Positions 33,757-49,145 of a DNA stretch of 64,000 bases are shown piece after piece. Both the position numbers and the translations under genes were made by a program. Each line of letters opens with the position of its first letter. Positions within the stretch are counted from its first letter, which is position 1. The DNA comes from Ligula intestinalis (Eukaryota > Platyhelminthes > Cestoda > Diphyllobothriidea > Diphyllobothriidae): assembly GCA_036362985.1 (NCBI GenBank), contig JAYGXS010000004.1, positions 39,028,626 to 39,092,625 on the forward strand. The letters run 5' to 3'. The notes below the pieces were generated by a model. It had not been told where the DNA came from. It was given only the letters and a program-made list of their open reading frames with translations, and ran no database searches.

Positions 33757-34021
33757 CGGAGCTCGGCCTCCTGTAGCTTCTGTCAGGTACTTCGCACTCC
33801 ACGGTACTTGATTGGCTTCCTCACCGGACGGTTTTGTTTTTCTGACTTTGACCTCATTACTTCACTTCTTGAATAACGTCACTTTAAACAACCTTTTAAC
33901 TAACAGTTTATTGTAGTAAAACAAATTTCAGCGGCATCCCCTGGTGTGTCCCACCCATTCTTTGCCCTATAAACACCCATCCCGTAAGATACTTGGGCGT
34001 GGCTCACACGCACTTTGGCAA

Positions 34022-36070
34022 CCCCAAGATAATAATAATAATATGTTTATTATGCCAGTTTACAGGCAATTTTAAAGAGTTGGTAATGCATCTCTTGGGC
34101 GCCTTCCAACACCTCGACGACCGGAAAAAACCTAAAACAAACTTCCTATGTTGCAGCCAGTATTGGTTTTGTTTCAGGTTTTTTGTTTTGTCAATACTGG
34201 GCGAGATAGGGAGTTTGTTTCAAGTGAAAAAAACCTGCCTTCAAAGGTATGATACAAACGGAATAAATGTACAGTTGTAAGCTGAGTTGACTCATCAGCA
34301 GGAGAACTGTTTCATATCGTTTAAAAACATAAGTTCCAGACGGAGAGGATTGGCACAAGAGCACAGTGTTGTCAGTCTTCCTTCAATGGTTGTCGGCAAA
34401 AGTTGCGCGCTATCTGCTGAAGGGTTAGCAGACTGCGGGCTGCTGCTTCAGTAGCATTATCTTCAGCATTAAGCCTGCCGGGGTTAAAAGTCCACGAATG
34501 CCATCAGAGTGAAAGAGAGATTCCACCGAGTCAGCACCCAAAATTCGTGAAAGTTGTCCTGAATGTAAAAAACTAGTTAAAGCTCTCTTAAACATAGGTT
34601 AGTTTTGCTGGGTTTTAATACTTTTGGGCAGCTTATTCCAGATTGATATGGCATTTCCTGAAAAGAATTGCCGGTACTTAACTGTACGTGCCATAGGAAG
34701 AAATAAAAATACGTCTCGATGACTGGCGCGTCGGGAGTTCTCAAGCTGCCTTATTGTACTAAGAGGATTAAAGGTTTGACCATTCGAAAGTTTAAACAGT
34801 AAAAAAGACCCTTTTGCAATCGACGAAGCCATAGGGGATCAAGCTTTATAAGTTTGCACCTTTGTTGGTAGGTTAAGTTACGGTGTTCTGTAGTGAAAAC
34901 TCTTCTAGTGAAGAAGTGCTGCACCGATTCTATTTTCTTCCGTTTACTAGTGCGCAGAAGACTGATAAAGGGCGAGCAGTATTCAAGACTAGGTCTCACG
35001 TACATATTATAAAGGCTAGTTCTAACCTTGAAAGTCTTAAAATTTCTAAGGATAAATCCGGTGGTTCGGCGTGCTTTCGAGACTATCAGGGCACAGTGCT
35101 CTGACAAATTGAGACTATTAGAGTAGGATATGCCCAAATCCTGGATAACTGCTGGGACATTTAGTTCATGGCCATCAATGCTTAATTCCGGTTGATGATC
35201 GTCGCCAACAACCATAACGGAACATTTGTGCCATGAAAGGGTGAGGCGCCATGTGCAACACCACTGGGCGAAGGCCTGAAGATCCTTTTTTATGAGCTCG
35301 AGCACGATGTTGCGATCTGCCGGTTTATATCGATAAGCGACTTTTAAATCATCAGCGTACATGAAGGGTCTGCCATACTGAAAACAATCTGAAACGTCGT
35401 TGACAAACAGGCAAAATAGGAGCGAACCCAGTACACTACCCTGTATAACTCCACTCCTCACATGCGTGGGGTTGGAGATAACATTGTAAATTTTTACTCG
35501 TTGTGTGCGAGCATCCAAATAGGAAGATATGAAGTTCAGAGGCTTGTTACCTATGCCGAAGGAGGCTAGTTTCAGAAGGAGGAGGTTATGATCGACCCGA
35601 TCAAAGGCCTTAGTAAAATCAAAATAGACGCTATAAGTGGCAAAACCACATAATCAAAAAAGAGAGCTGACAGGTGTCACAAGATCGTTTCTCGAGAAAG
35701 CCATGTTGAGCTGTATTGAGCAGGTTGTTCTCTGTCAAGTGACGCATAATCTTTTCTTTGATTAAGGTCTCCAAGATCTTCGAGGCTGCGGGAAGTGTAT
35801 TTATTGGCCTAAAGTTGTCGAATGACGTCGATCGGCCATGCTTGCGAATAGGCATTATGTGCGATTCCTTCCACAACGAAGGAAAGGTTTCGCTCTCAAG
35901 AGCAAGATTAAATACCTTACAAAGAATAGACGGAAAGATATCATATTTTAGAAGGCTAACTGGGACGCCATCTGCTCCTGGACTATAAGATTGACGATAA
36001 CGACGAATGGCTACAGTCACATCCCAGACGGTACTTCTATCATGAAAGCGGTGCAGATTTCAGCGAACCC
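34022..36070 (-). mobile_element. LINE C: 5'-truncated CR1-like retrotransposon
   Basis: This has the same subfamily protein as LINE B in opposite orientation. Minus strand: VTVAIRRYRQSYSPGADGVP and SLLKYDIFPSILCKVFNLAL, KHGRSTSFDNFRPINTLPAA, EKIMRHLTENNLLN, GFLEKRSCDTCQLSF, a frameshift, SGVIQGSVLGSLLFCLFVND, the catalytic MYADDLKVAYRYKP near 35,365, and DLGISYSNSLNLSEHCALIV. The 3' UTR ends in an ATT/AAT run at 34,029-34,043 beside GCCAGTTTACAGGCAATTTT. The 5' end breaks just before the RT domain. YADD is intact; it is better preserved than LINE B. Confidence 0.85.
34751..35518 (-). pseudogene. LINE C reverse transcriptase, open C-terminal half
   Basis: The open stretch of 255 codons includes motif B (SGVIQGSVLGSLLFCLFVND), the catalytic YADD in MYADDLKVAY, the LSWHKCSVMVV strand, DLGISYSNSLNLSEHCALIV, FKVRTSLYNMYVRPSLEYCS and the KLIKLDPLWLRRLQKG block of the C-terminal region. 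The N-terminal RT half lies at 35,631-36,020 in another frame, separated by an indel near 35,640. Confidence 0.8.
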
Positions 36071-37337
36071 CCGCTTAAAAAAACATAAGAGAACCTAATA
36101 TGAACTTTCAGATTGCGTGTAACCAAGCGAACCAAGAAATTTGCACTCCGCCACAAAATCAGGTCGTATCTATAACCACTACTAACAAACAAGTGGAATA
36201 CTATCCACGGTAGCCCCACCTGGGCCCACCTGGGGCCTCACCTGTGCTGGGGCTATGTGCTTACAGCAATGTTTTTGCTTGCTTGCTAGGCTCTGATGCG
36301 GAACTAAGTCAGAGAAGTGATTTCTAGGTGCAGGCTCGAGGCCACGCATTTACAGAATTATGTATTCTACAACAGTCCGTAAGGTTTTATTTTGTACAAA
36401 TAAACTACTCCCAGTTACTTTTCTGCTATATCTCTAACAGACTAGGTTCCACCTCGAAAGCCTAGCCACCAGACCCACCGTGTAGACAAGGGTGGACGGG
36501 ATCACCTGCGAGATTATTGCCTGAGATTATGGTAGGTGGCTGAATTCCAAACCAGTTTCTGGACGATAAATACTGGGAAATAGTTCGCTTATACGATTTT
36601 TAAACTATTTAAATTACATTAAAAACGCACCTGTGTTATCCATTCTGCAAATTATTCGCAAAATTAATAGTCCGTTGGGTTATAGCTGAAAGACGAATGA
36701 CTCCTTGCACTGGGTTATCGTATCGTCTATTCCCATCTAGTTCACCCTATGGGATGGGGTTAAAAGAGTTTGCATTTGGGTAGAATCATTACCAAAAAAC
36801 TTGAAGGTTCTAAGGAATCGAGCCCAAAAATCAGTAGGTTCATAAATGAAATTTTAACTTCAGTATGGTGCATTCATGTATTTCAATTAAGCCGAGACGG
36901 AAAAAGAAGTTGAATAGTTGGAAATCGAAGCAGAGACATGGAAGGTGCGAAAATGTATTATTATTTTTCGCAAACAAGATAAACGCTCAATTAACATTAG
37001 TTGGTACAGTGTTAGCATTGAGGTGGTAGTTAACTGGAGATAACCATATTGTCAATTTTATGCAAATGATATCCTTTCGTTTGACTTCGTTTAGTTTTGC
37101 AAAATAACAAACGGCTTTTTCAACTTAACTCAGTTAGCTTAAAAAAACCTTTATTCATCAAAATTGCACATTCCAAGTCTAGTCTTTACAGGTAAATTTT
37201 TGCCTGAATAGTCTTCCTACATTATAAATTGATCGGGGAATACCTTTTACATTGAAGATCCTGACCTGCCCGAATATGAACGAACTGAATTCTAATTGGC
37301 AGACGTAGCAAATCCAGCCAGAATTGCATGTTGAAAG
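36071..37337. other. MCM2 upstream region
   Basis: This is 1.3 kb between LINE C and the MCM2 start. It presumably contains the MCM2 promoter. I see no clear TATA box or named factor site that I would defend, and no exon or transposon protein. Confidence 0.4.
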
Positions 37338-41948
<4,611 letters not shown>

Positions 41949-44159
41949 ACCGTAAGTCGTTCCACAAGTGTATTGCATGTTTTTGAAAATAACAATGGCT
42001 TCGATACAAACAGCTGTCATGGAGGCTGTGCGTAGGGCAAACTGCTTCTGTTTTACAGATTGCACTACCCATCGCCTTCACGCTCCTGTCGAACATCGCC
42101 TTTGTACATTATATGATTCACAGGTTTTCACCGTGAAGTATGGAATTGATCCTGGGTTTTTCATCCTTTTCAGGTCCAACCACGCATTTTGAGATATCGA
42201 AGATTTGCACTATGCTGCCTTGAGGCCTTTTAACACTATTTTGTATAATCGTTTTGTGTCCTTAAGATATTTTAACTTTCATAACACTTTTTCTTCAAAA
42301 TCGGAAGGGATCAACTCAACGTAAATGTTGTGGACGCGGAAATCGTTTCCGTAACAAACTGGTTAATTCACTACTTAAGCGGTGAGTTATGATCCGGTCC
42401 TTGCATTGGTGGTTTTTGTGCTTAGGTGGAAGAATTGTGTCGGCGTACAGTTAGGTTAAACTGTTGAAAACCATCCTCACTCTACAAAATAGGGTTTGGT
42501 AACTTCCATTACCCACCGGCTGACAGACATAAAATTGGGGCTAGTTGGTGCATTACAGTAATGTCCTCATACTCATGCTCTCTTAATTTGTCTCGACTTT
42601 GAGCGTGTTCTAGTGTCAACTAGAAATCACAGCAACCTACAGTAATAATCGCCTTGTTTTGATAGGTATTCGCTGGCGCAACTAAAGGTGGCTGTAGCAT
42701 CCGCGAAGTCGCTTCTAGGTGCAATTTTCGTTACGTAACGTACCTGACGGTTCATCGTATCTGCTTTTTTCTTGCACACATTAAAGGCACATCCGCTAGG
42801 CTCTGTGGGCCAGCTTTACGTGGGGCTGCAAAGATTGAAATGCGGGGAACCATAGAAAGTGTCCATATATTTGTATGAAAAATACACCTGATCTGTTGGT
42901 CATGAATAGATGCAGTTGGAACCAGGTGGGCGAGATCGATTTAGTTTCGCCTTTACGCAAAAGCAGAAGCAGTGGCTATACGCCTATTGAATCCAGTTCT
43001 GTGCTGCCAGAAAACACTTACACAAGCCCTGACCCTCTCGTGGCCGAAACCGACGCCAGAAGGCGATTTCATATCACCCCCTTCCAAAAGTAGCGGTCGC
43101 CCAACCAACATGCCGACCAGTTGCGCAGACTGAAAAGTCCGCAATGGCCAATAGGCGCATAACCCTGAAATTATTTATTTTTGCACCTGTTCAAATTTCC
43201 TAGTTCGCAATGTTATGGTCCTGAAGAAGATTTGCCGAAAAGTATGCTTTCCCTGACAAATTAACTTTTCAAGTTAAAAAATGGGAATATTTAACGAACT
43301 TAGAAGTCAGTTATTTTCGCAGTAAGAAAAGCATTTAACAGAGGGACAGGGTGATTGTGTGAAGGTGACCACTTGGAGGTTCGACTTGGACAACGCGGAG
43401 CCGGAGCCTGCCCTAGTATTGGCAGCAGATGCAGGAAATTTTTTGAGTACATCCTATGTCCATTTAAATCGAAGCGGGTTGGTTGGTGTATATATGTCTC
43501 GTAAAGTATACGACGTAGCCGACCTCCATGGCAAAGTTCTATGGACACGGGGATCATTATGTAGACGTAGCAGAATTTATGCTATTCCTTACATGGAGAA
43601 CATACATGGCAGGAAAACGGTTGGTCATGCTCCAAAATTATTCGGGGATTGGAAACTGTTTTCAAGTATAACATTAAAAGATGTTCTATGAAGAGTGTAC
43701 CAGGAAACCAACGTTTTCTATAAAATCTATTTGAATTTAACATGGATGGGAGAATTGCATAATATTTAAGAAGTCAGTTTTTTATTAGGAGACTGACTGT
43801 ACATTCTGCACATCGTCAGAAAATACAACATGAGACCAAATTTGTGTAATACAGCTGGATTACAACATGTGCGAAGCCCGTGCACTTGGCCTGACCTGTG
43901 CGCCTACCAAACATTGATAATTCTGAATTTCAGGCGCTAATTTTGCACCAACGTGTACCTTGTTGCTCATAGATAGTAAGTTCAAAGTAAACTCTTAGTG
44001 CCATCAGTGCACTCAGGTAAAATTATTCGGTTTATGGACCACATTTACAGAGGGTGCGTGAACTTAGTGGGTCAGAGTACACTATACACCCCCACTCTTC
44101 CCCCGGAAGCATGACACAGAAATGGGAACGCATCACGTCCTTCAGGCGGCCTTGGGCTA
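41949..44159. other. Stretch 3' of MCM2 without recognised genes
   Basis: No canonical AATAAA was found close after the MCM2 stop. The open frame at 43,359-43,691 (110 codons, +) has no recognisable motif. A block at 43,790-43,830 (GACTGACTGTACATTCTGCA, then CATCGTCAG) loosely recalls PLE 3' ends, but the ribozyme core is not complete. Confidence 0.45.
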
Positions 44160-45452
44160 CCTTCCTGAATAGATAAATGTGACAGTCCTAGCCATCTAAC
44201 CATCTCCTAATCCACCATTGACATCCGTCACGCTGATGGTACGAAAAATGAGGTGGCTGACCCTCCGTCTAGACCTTCCCCTCTGCATTTCAACTCTCTC
44301 AGGGGATTGAATTTAGTGCTATGGCGGGGGAGCAAACACGAGTCGCCTGTCCTAGCGACGAAGCCGTTAGTAGGTTCCAGCTTGCGGAGGTTCCCCTCAT
44401 CACGGGACTGGCGCCATTCTCTGTGATGTATCAACTCCTTTTCATCGTCCGTTTGTGCTAACCTTGATGCGTCGAGCTGTGTTTCACATTCTTCTTGGAC
44501 TCTCGCACCCTGAGATCTGAGCCTCACAAAAACTCCTCTTGGAAATGTCTATCTGCCCTGGAAAAGCTTGTGCTCGGTCCTACCCGAGTTGCCAGTGGAG
44601 CAAGGTTCAACGCCACAACATGTCTCCACCGGGCACTTTTTCCCAGCCCCGACGCTCACTTCAGCCACGTGCATCTCGATGTTGTAGGCCACTTGCCTCC
44701 ATCCAGTGGCTTCACCCATCTTCCTACCTGTGTGAACCACTACATTCGCTGGGCAGAATCCGTCCCGTTGTGGAACATGCAGGCAAACACCATCTTAAAG
44801 GCCGTCAGTCGTTGGGTCGCCATTTTATGTGCGCCATCTACGGTTACCACTGGTTGATTTGCCCAATTCGAGTCGCATTCGGACGACAGTCTACTACCCA
44901 GCTGCCAATGTAATGGTTGAACGATTTCACCTTCAAATCAAGGATACCCTGCGAGCTGCAGATGACCCAGGCAACTGGTCGGACAACCTGCTCCTGGTCC
45001 TCGGAATTCGCTGGAAACCGAAGTCGGATACGGATTGCAGCGCGGCCGAGCTGGTGAGTGGCACAATCCTCTGACTTCCCGGCGAGGTGGTCAGTCCACC
45101 TCGCGGTCCCGAAGAGACTGACGACAATTTATGCGCTCTCTTTCCCCGGTCCTGCTTCGTACTCATCACCTGAGTCTTAGGTCGAGAAAGGCTTGGCCAA
45201 CTGCGTTCATGTGTTTGGGTGTTGCGAATAGATGCGGAAACCCCTGGAACCACCGTACGAAGGACCATTCTAAGTTATCTCATGCAACACCAAGACCTGC
45301 CTGATCCATCGTGGTGACAAGGATGGTGTAGCCAGCATCCACAGGGTCAAGGCTGCTACCACAAAGAAACCGCCAGATCTGCCACAAGGACGACATTGTG
45401 TTGATTCCCTATCCCATGTTCCTTATCCCGTGTTTCTTCGCCTTTCCTACCC
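44160..45452 (+). mobile_element. CsRn1-like Gypsy fragment G4, left part
   Basis: The plus strand reads the end of RNase H (DIRHADGTKNEVADPPSRPS, about 44,210-44,275), a linker, a zinc-module remnant (ARSYPSCQWSKVQRHN) and integrase (FSHVHLDVVGHLPPSSGFTH with the first Asp, STVTT with damaged second Asp, YYPAANVMVERFHLQIKDTL with the catalytic Glu). It runs on into the post-integrase tail to 45,452. There it is interrupted by the oppositely oriented element G3 and resumes at 48,882. Stops and frameshifts are frequent; it is older than G3. Confidence 0.75.
44495..45074 (+). pseudogene. Gypsy G4 integrase core (frameshifted)
   Basis: Two overlapping frames carry the retroviral-type integrase catalytic core: HVHLDVVGHLPPSSGFTHLP and HYIRWAESVPLWNMQAN in the first, then RIRTTVYYPAANVMVERFHL and ADDPGNWSDNLLLVLGIRWK in the second. 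The Asp-Asp-Glu set is incomplete because the segment around the second Asp is lost at the frame junction. It is nearly parallel to the minus-strand integrase of G3 at 46.4-47.1 kb. Confidence 0.7.
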
Positions 45453-45817
45453 TTATCGAGGGCCAGGTGTTGTCTCGAATCCAGAAGGATCCCAAATTCA
45501 CAAGTCTGGGAAGACGGAGTGAATTGGAACAATTTTACTGAGCTCAAGTAGCTTTACAGTAGCTACTGCAAGAGCCGTGTACAGAAGCCAGCAGAGTCAG
45601 TAGGAAAAGTATATATGCGCGCGGGTTTAGCCAGGCCTGTCCAGTCATCAGCCAATCAAGAAAAGGTGCAAGTGTTGGCGTCAAAGCTCGCGAGGAATCG
45701 ATTAGCTTCAGGCGTAAGTGCGTCGACAGCGGGGGTGAAAAAGTACAAGAGCGCGCAGAGGTAAGAGGAAGAGTCAGCGCTGGGCGCACGGGTAGACAAA
45801 CTTTTCAGGCTGTCACA
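45453..45817 (-). repeat. 3' LTR of Gypsy element G3
   Basis: It aligns with 48,545-48,881 over most of its length, including the identical run AGTAGCTTTACAGTAGCTAC and the TATA-like AGTATATATGCGCGCGGGTT. Minus strand ends are TGTGACAGCC at the start and CCCTCGATAA at the end. About 70 bp at 45,694-45,765 is absent from the other LTR. TACCC (45,448-45,452) precedes it and TACCC (48,882-48,886) follows the partner LTR, a likely 5 bp target duplication. Confidence 0.8.
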
Positions 45818-46355
45818 GTACCCCCCACCCTTCCGAGACCGGAGGGTGGCGTAAAACAACGCCAGATGATATGCTGAAGTCTATAAGAAATGTGGGACTA
45901 ATCGATCAGGGAAGTGAACGCGACGTCCACTGCGAATTATGTAAGTGGGAGGAACAGAAAGGTAGGGCTGAGTGGTTTTTATGGTTGTGGAGGGTGACGT
46001 AGTAGATAGGTGTTGGGAAACCGAAGGGAGAGGAAGTATACGGGATGATGGGCTTGCGGGGATGGAAGGGGAAGGAGCACGGGATGGAGGAACATGGGGT
46101 AGGGAATAAGCACACGGTTATCCTGATGGCAGATCCGGCGGCTCCTCCGTAACAGCAGCCTTGACCCGACCGATGCTGACCACGTCCTCCTTGTCTTAAC
46201 GAAGGATCCGGTAAGTCTTTTCATCGAGGGAAAGGACACGGAACGGTACTTTGGAGGGCGGCTACAGGCGTTTCCGCACCCGATCGCAGCGCACAAACAC
46301 GGGTGCAGTAGATCAGGCCTTTGTCGACTTAAGACTCGGTCGCTGGAGTACGAGG

Positions 46356-47117
46356 CTAGACCGGGGAAAAGGAGCGCATAAATTGACGAAGACGGTGCAC
46401 AAGGTTGGCAAGTGTCTCATTGTGGCTGCATGGGGTTGGACTGACCATCGCGCCGGGCAAACAGAGAGTTGTGCCAAACACCAGCTCGGCCGTACTGCAA
46501 TCCAGGTCCGATTTTAGTGCCGAGCGGATTCCGAGGAGGACAAGAGGCAGGCTGTCTGACCAGTTGCCTGAATCTTCTGCAGCTCGCAGAACAGCCTTGA
46601 GGTGCCGATGAAATCTTTCCATCATAACATTAGCAGTGGGGTGGTAGGCTGTCGTCCGGATACGAGTTTAACCAAGGAACTTGAGAAGGGTGTCGAAAAG
46701 GTCAGACTCGAACTGGGCGCCGCGATCAGTGGTAACGGTAGATAGCGCACCAAAATTGGCGACCCAATGACTGACAAAGGCCTCGATGATGGTTTCTGCC
46801 TGCACGTTTGGCGAAGGGATGGCTTTGGCCCAGCGGGTCTAGCAGTCAACGCAAGTGAAAAGATGGGTAAAACCATTGGATGGAGGCAAAAGGCCTACGA
46901 CATCAAGATGGACATGGCTCAAGCGAGCTTCGGGGTTGGGAAAAGTGCCGAATGGAGACTTATTGTGGCATTGAACCTTGCTCCGCTGGCAACTTGGGCA
47001 GGAGCGGGCCCAAGCTTTGACGTCCTTGTTCATGCTAGGCCAGACAAACCTTTCCGTGAGGAGCGTTTGTGAGGCTCGACTCCTAGGGTGGAAGAGTCCA
47101 TAAAGAGTTTGGAACAC
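46356..47117 (-). pseudogene. Gypsy G3 integrase
   Basis: Read downward from 47,117: LYGLFHPRSRASQTLLTERF and CPSCQRSKVQCHNKSPFG (HHCC zinc module), LSHVHLDVVGLLPPSNGFTH (first catalytic Asp), then in another frame the TTDRGAQFESDLF block with the second Asp (about 46,715-46,745), then AYHPTANVMMERFHRHLKAV with the catalytic Glu and AEDSGNWSDSLPLVLLGIRS. All three catalytic residues can be found, but one stop (about 46,668) and frame changes separate them. Confidence 0.75.
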
Positions 47118-47237
47118 AGCTCAACGCATCAAGGGCGGCACAAAAGGGCGATGAAAAGGAGTCAACACATCACAAAGGATAGTGCCAATCCTGGTGGTGA
47201 GGGAAACCTCCGCAAGCTGGAGACCTGTGACAGCTTC

Positions 47238-48270
47238 CTAGCCAGGACAACCAGCTCGTTTTTGCTCCACTGCCATAGCACTAAGATCGATCCCCTGTGA
47301 GTGTCGAAGGGCAGATAGGGAAGGTCGAGAAAGAAGGTCAGCCACCTCATTCTTTGTGTCATCAATGTGGCGGATGTCGGTGGTGAGTGGAGAAATGAAG
47401 TCCAGGTGGCTAATCGCTCTGGAGTGATAGTTATCGGAGTGGGACCGAAGAGCAAAGGTAAGTGGCTTGTAGTCCCTGAAGATGGTGAATTTCCAACCCT
47501 CGAGATAGTGTCGGAAATGCTTCACTGTCAGGTAAATGGCGAGGAGTTCATGGCCAAAAGGTGCTGTTGCGCGACTCGGCGGGCAAGAGTTTCTTCGAGA
47601 AGAAGGCCAACGGTTGAGCCGAACCAGGGCGGTGTTGTTGCAGGACTGCACCCATGGCTACGGTCGAAGCGTCAACCATCAAGGACAGCTGAGCCTCGGG
47701 AGCGGGATGTGTTAGCAGGGTGGCGTCGGCCAGGGCGGTCTTGATTCTTTCGGAAGCAGTCAATGCTTCCTCAGTAAGTTCAAGAGGACCTTTTGGACCA
47801 GACAGTAGATTGGTGAGTAGCAGCATGAGGTCGGCACAGTTCGGGAGGAACGGGTAATAAAAATTGATCATGCCAATAAAACGTTGTAACTGACGCTTCG
47901 AAGTTGGTGGAGGAAAATCACGAATGGCCTCAACCTTAGAGGGGAGGGGACGCAAACCTTCGGAGCTGACAAGGTGTCCAAGAAATTCGAAAGACGGCAC
48001 AACAAACACGCACTTTGAGGGATTGAGTATAACATCAAACTTCTAAAATCGGTCGAAGATCTGGGTTAGATGGTCCACATGCACAGCAGTCCGACTAGCC
48101 ACCAAGAAGTCATCGACGTAGGTGTAGACAAATAGCAAGCCTCGTAAAACACGGCCAGTGAACCTCTAAAAGTTTGGGTAGCTGTGCGTAAGCCAAAGGG
48201 CATGCGGATGAACCCGAAGAGACCGAATGGAGTGGTAGACGCCGGGATGAAGCGTATGATTACCGTTGAA
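47238..48270 (-). pseudogene. Gypsy G3 reverse transcriptase and RNase H
   Basis: From 48,270 downward: TPFGLFGFIRMPFGLRTATQ, then a one-base shift and the catalytic VYTYVDDFLVASR, FVVPSFEFLGHLVSSEGLRP, GMINFYYPFLPNCADLMLLL (thumb), SLMVDASTVAMGAVLQQH (RNase H start), FGHELLAIYLTVKHFRHYLE and DDTKNEVADLLSRPS (end). The RT fingers preceding TPFGLF are absent, replaced by gag text. Both Asp of YVDD are present. Confidence 0.8.
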
Positions 48271-48544
48271 GAGAAGTCACCTGTTCAGAAAGCTTCGCAA
48301 TCTCAGTTTTCAGGTTTGAGAGAGGAGAAACAGGAGAAACAGCAGAAATTGGAAGTGCGGCAGCTGGTAGTTTGGCAAAGCTATGCATCTCCATCAACCG
48401 TTCGCCCATTGGGTGAGATGTGCAGCAGTGAGCGAGCCATAAGCAGGCGCCAAGATGTTCTGATTTGCTGGCGGAAAGCTGTCTATGTCAAAATCAGACT
48501 TTATCGTGGATTTAGAAGAATAAGGATCACGCCGGGGCCTTCAA

Positions 48545-48881
48545 TTATCGAGGGCTAGTTGTTGTCTGGAAGTCAGAAGGATCCAACAATCACAAGTCTG
48601 GAAAGACGGAATGAATTGGAACAACTTTACTGAGTTCAAGTAGCTTTACAGTAGCTACTGCAAGAGCCGCGTACAGAAGCCAGCAGAGTCAGTAGGAAAA
48701 GTATCTATGCGCGCGGGTTTAGCCAGGCCTGTCCAGTCATCAGCCAATCAAGAAAAGGTGCAAGTGTTGGCGTCAAAGCTCGCGAGAGGAAGAGTCAGCG
48801 CTGGGCGCGTGGGTTTACAAAGGTTTGGAGAATGAGGAAGATAGGAATTTGCGCAGCACTACCGAATTCAGGCTGCAATAG
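48545..48881 (-). repeat. 5' LTR of Gypsy element G3
   Basis: This is the partner of the LTR at 45,453-45,817. It contains GCGCAGCACTACCGAATTCA near 48,855, missing from the other LTR but present in the inverted LTR piece at 49,060-49,145. Its internal (low-coordinate) border is followed on the minus strand by AAGGCCCCGGCGTGATCC, close to the tRNA-Trp-complementary primer site typical of CsRn1 elements. Confidence 0.75.
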
Positions 48882-49145
48882 TACCCTCTTCCCAACCGTA
48901 ACAACCACTGATCCCTCCCTCACTGTTCCTCCCAGTTACATTAATCGCAGTTGACGTCACGTTGATTTCCCTGATCGGTTAGTCACACACTTATTCTAGA
49001 ATTCAGCATATCCTCTGGTGTCGTTTTACGCCGCTCTCCGGCCTCGGAGAGGGGTACTGTGGCAGCCTGAATTCTGTAGTGCTGCGCGTATTGACCTCCT
49101 ACTCATCCACCAAACCTTTGTCTACCTACGCGCCCAGCGCTGACT
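48882..49145 (+). mobile_element. Gypsy fragment G4, right part with LTR start
   Basis: This continues G4 after the G3 insertion. 48,890-49,050 is homologous to minus strand 45,990-45,825 (for example GTTCCTCCCAGTTACAT against GTTCCTCCCACTTACAT, and CAGCATATC followed by a TTTTACGCC block). A purine tract (CCTCGGAGAGGGG) then leads into TACTGTGGCAGCCTGAATTC, the beginning of a plus-oriented 3' LTR that stops near 49,145. Confidence 0.7.

Larger units (their letters stand above)
32600..33757 (-). mobile_element. 5'-truncated Penelope-like element with GIY-YIG domain (P2)
   Basis: From 33,756 down, the minus strand reads MGSPISGLITELVLQ, the catalytic FWYRYVDDTFFIVKRN, FPDIQFTREEES and QLPFLDVLFM (end of RT), then a linker (AHEVRFLRDQFMGNGYP), GIGIARRPKATLRSRI, and a frameshifted GIY-YIG endonuclease whose end reads DENSVNRFIDLAPAYIALR near 32,790-32,850 in the correct frame. 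The RT YVDD box is intact but the N-terminal half is missing, and several stops or frameshifts occur. PLEs retrotranspose using this RT plus endonuclease pair. Downstream is a decayed hammerhead-like motif. Confidence 0.8.
45453..48881 (-). mobile_element. CsRn1-like Gypsy retrotransposon G3 with two LTRs, internally deleted
   Basis: This is an LTR-bounded element of 3.4 kb inserted into G4. On the minus strand after the 5' LTR (48,545-48,881) comes a primer-binding-like site, a gag piece (MEMHSFAKLPAAALPIS, about 48,330-48,390), then directly RT (IPASTTPFGLFGFIRMPFGL), YVDDFLVASR near 48,110, RNase H (HELLAIYLTVKHFRHYLEGW) and integrase, then the 3' LTR. The rest of gag, the protease and the RT N-terminus are missing, so the copy is non-autonomous. 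TFDRF-type stops and frameshifts add to this. The wording HVHLDVVGLLPPSNGFTHLF is that of CsRn1-type elements known from flatworms. Confidence 0.8.

Noticed and set aside
43359..43691. 110-codon plus-strand frame 3' of MCM2
   Set aside because: No domain and no supporting context; left as unannotated sequence.
43790..43830. Possible further hammerhead near TCGTCAG
   Set aside because: CTGACGA is present on the minus strand but no GAAA with proper stem II follows.
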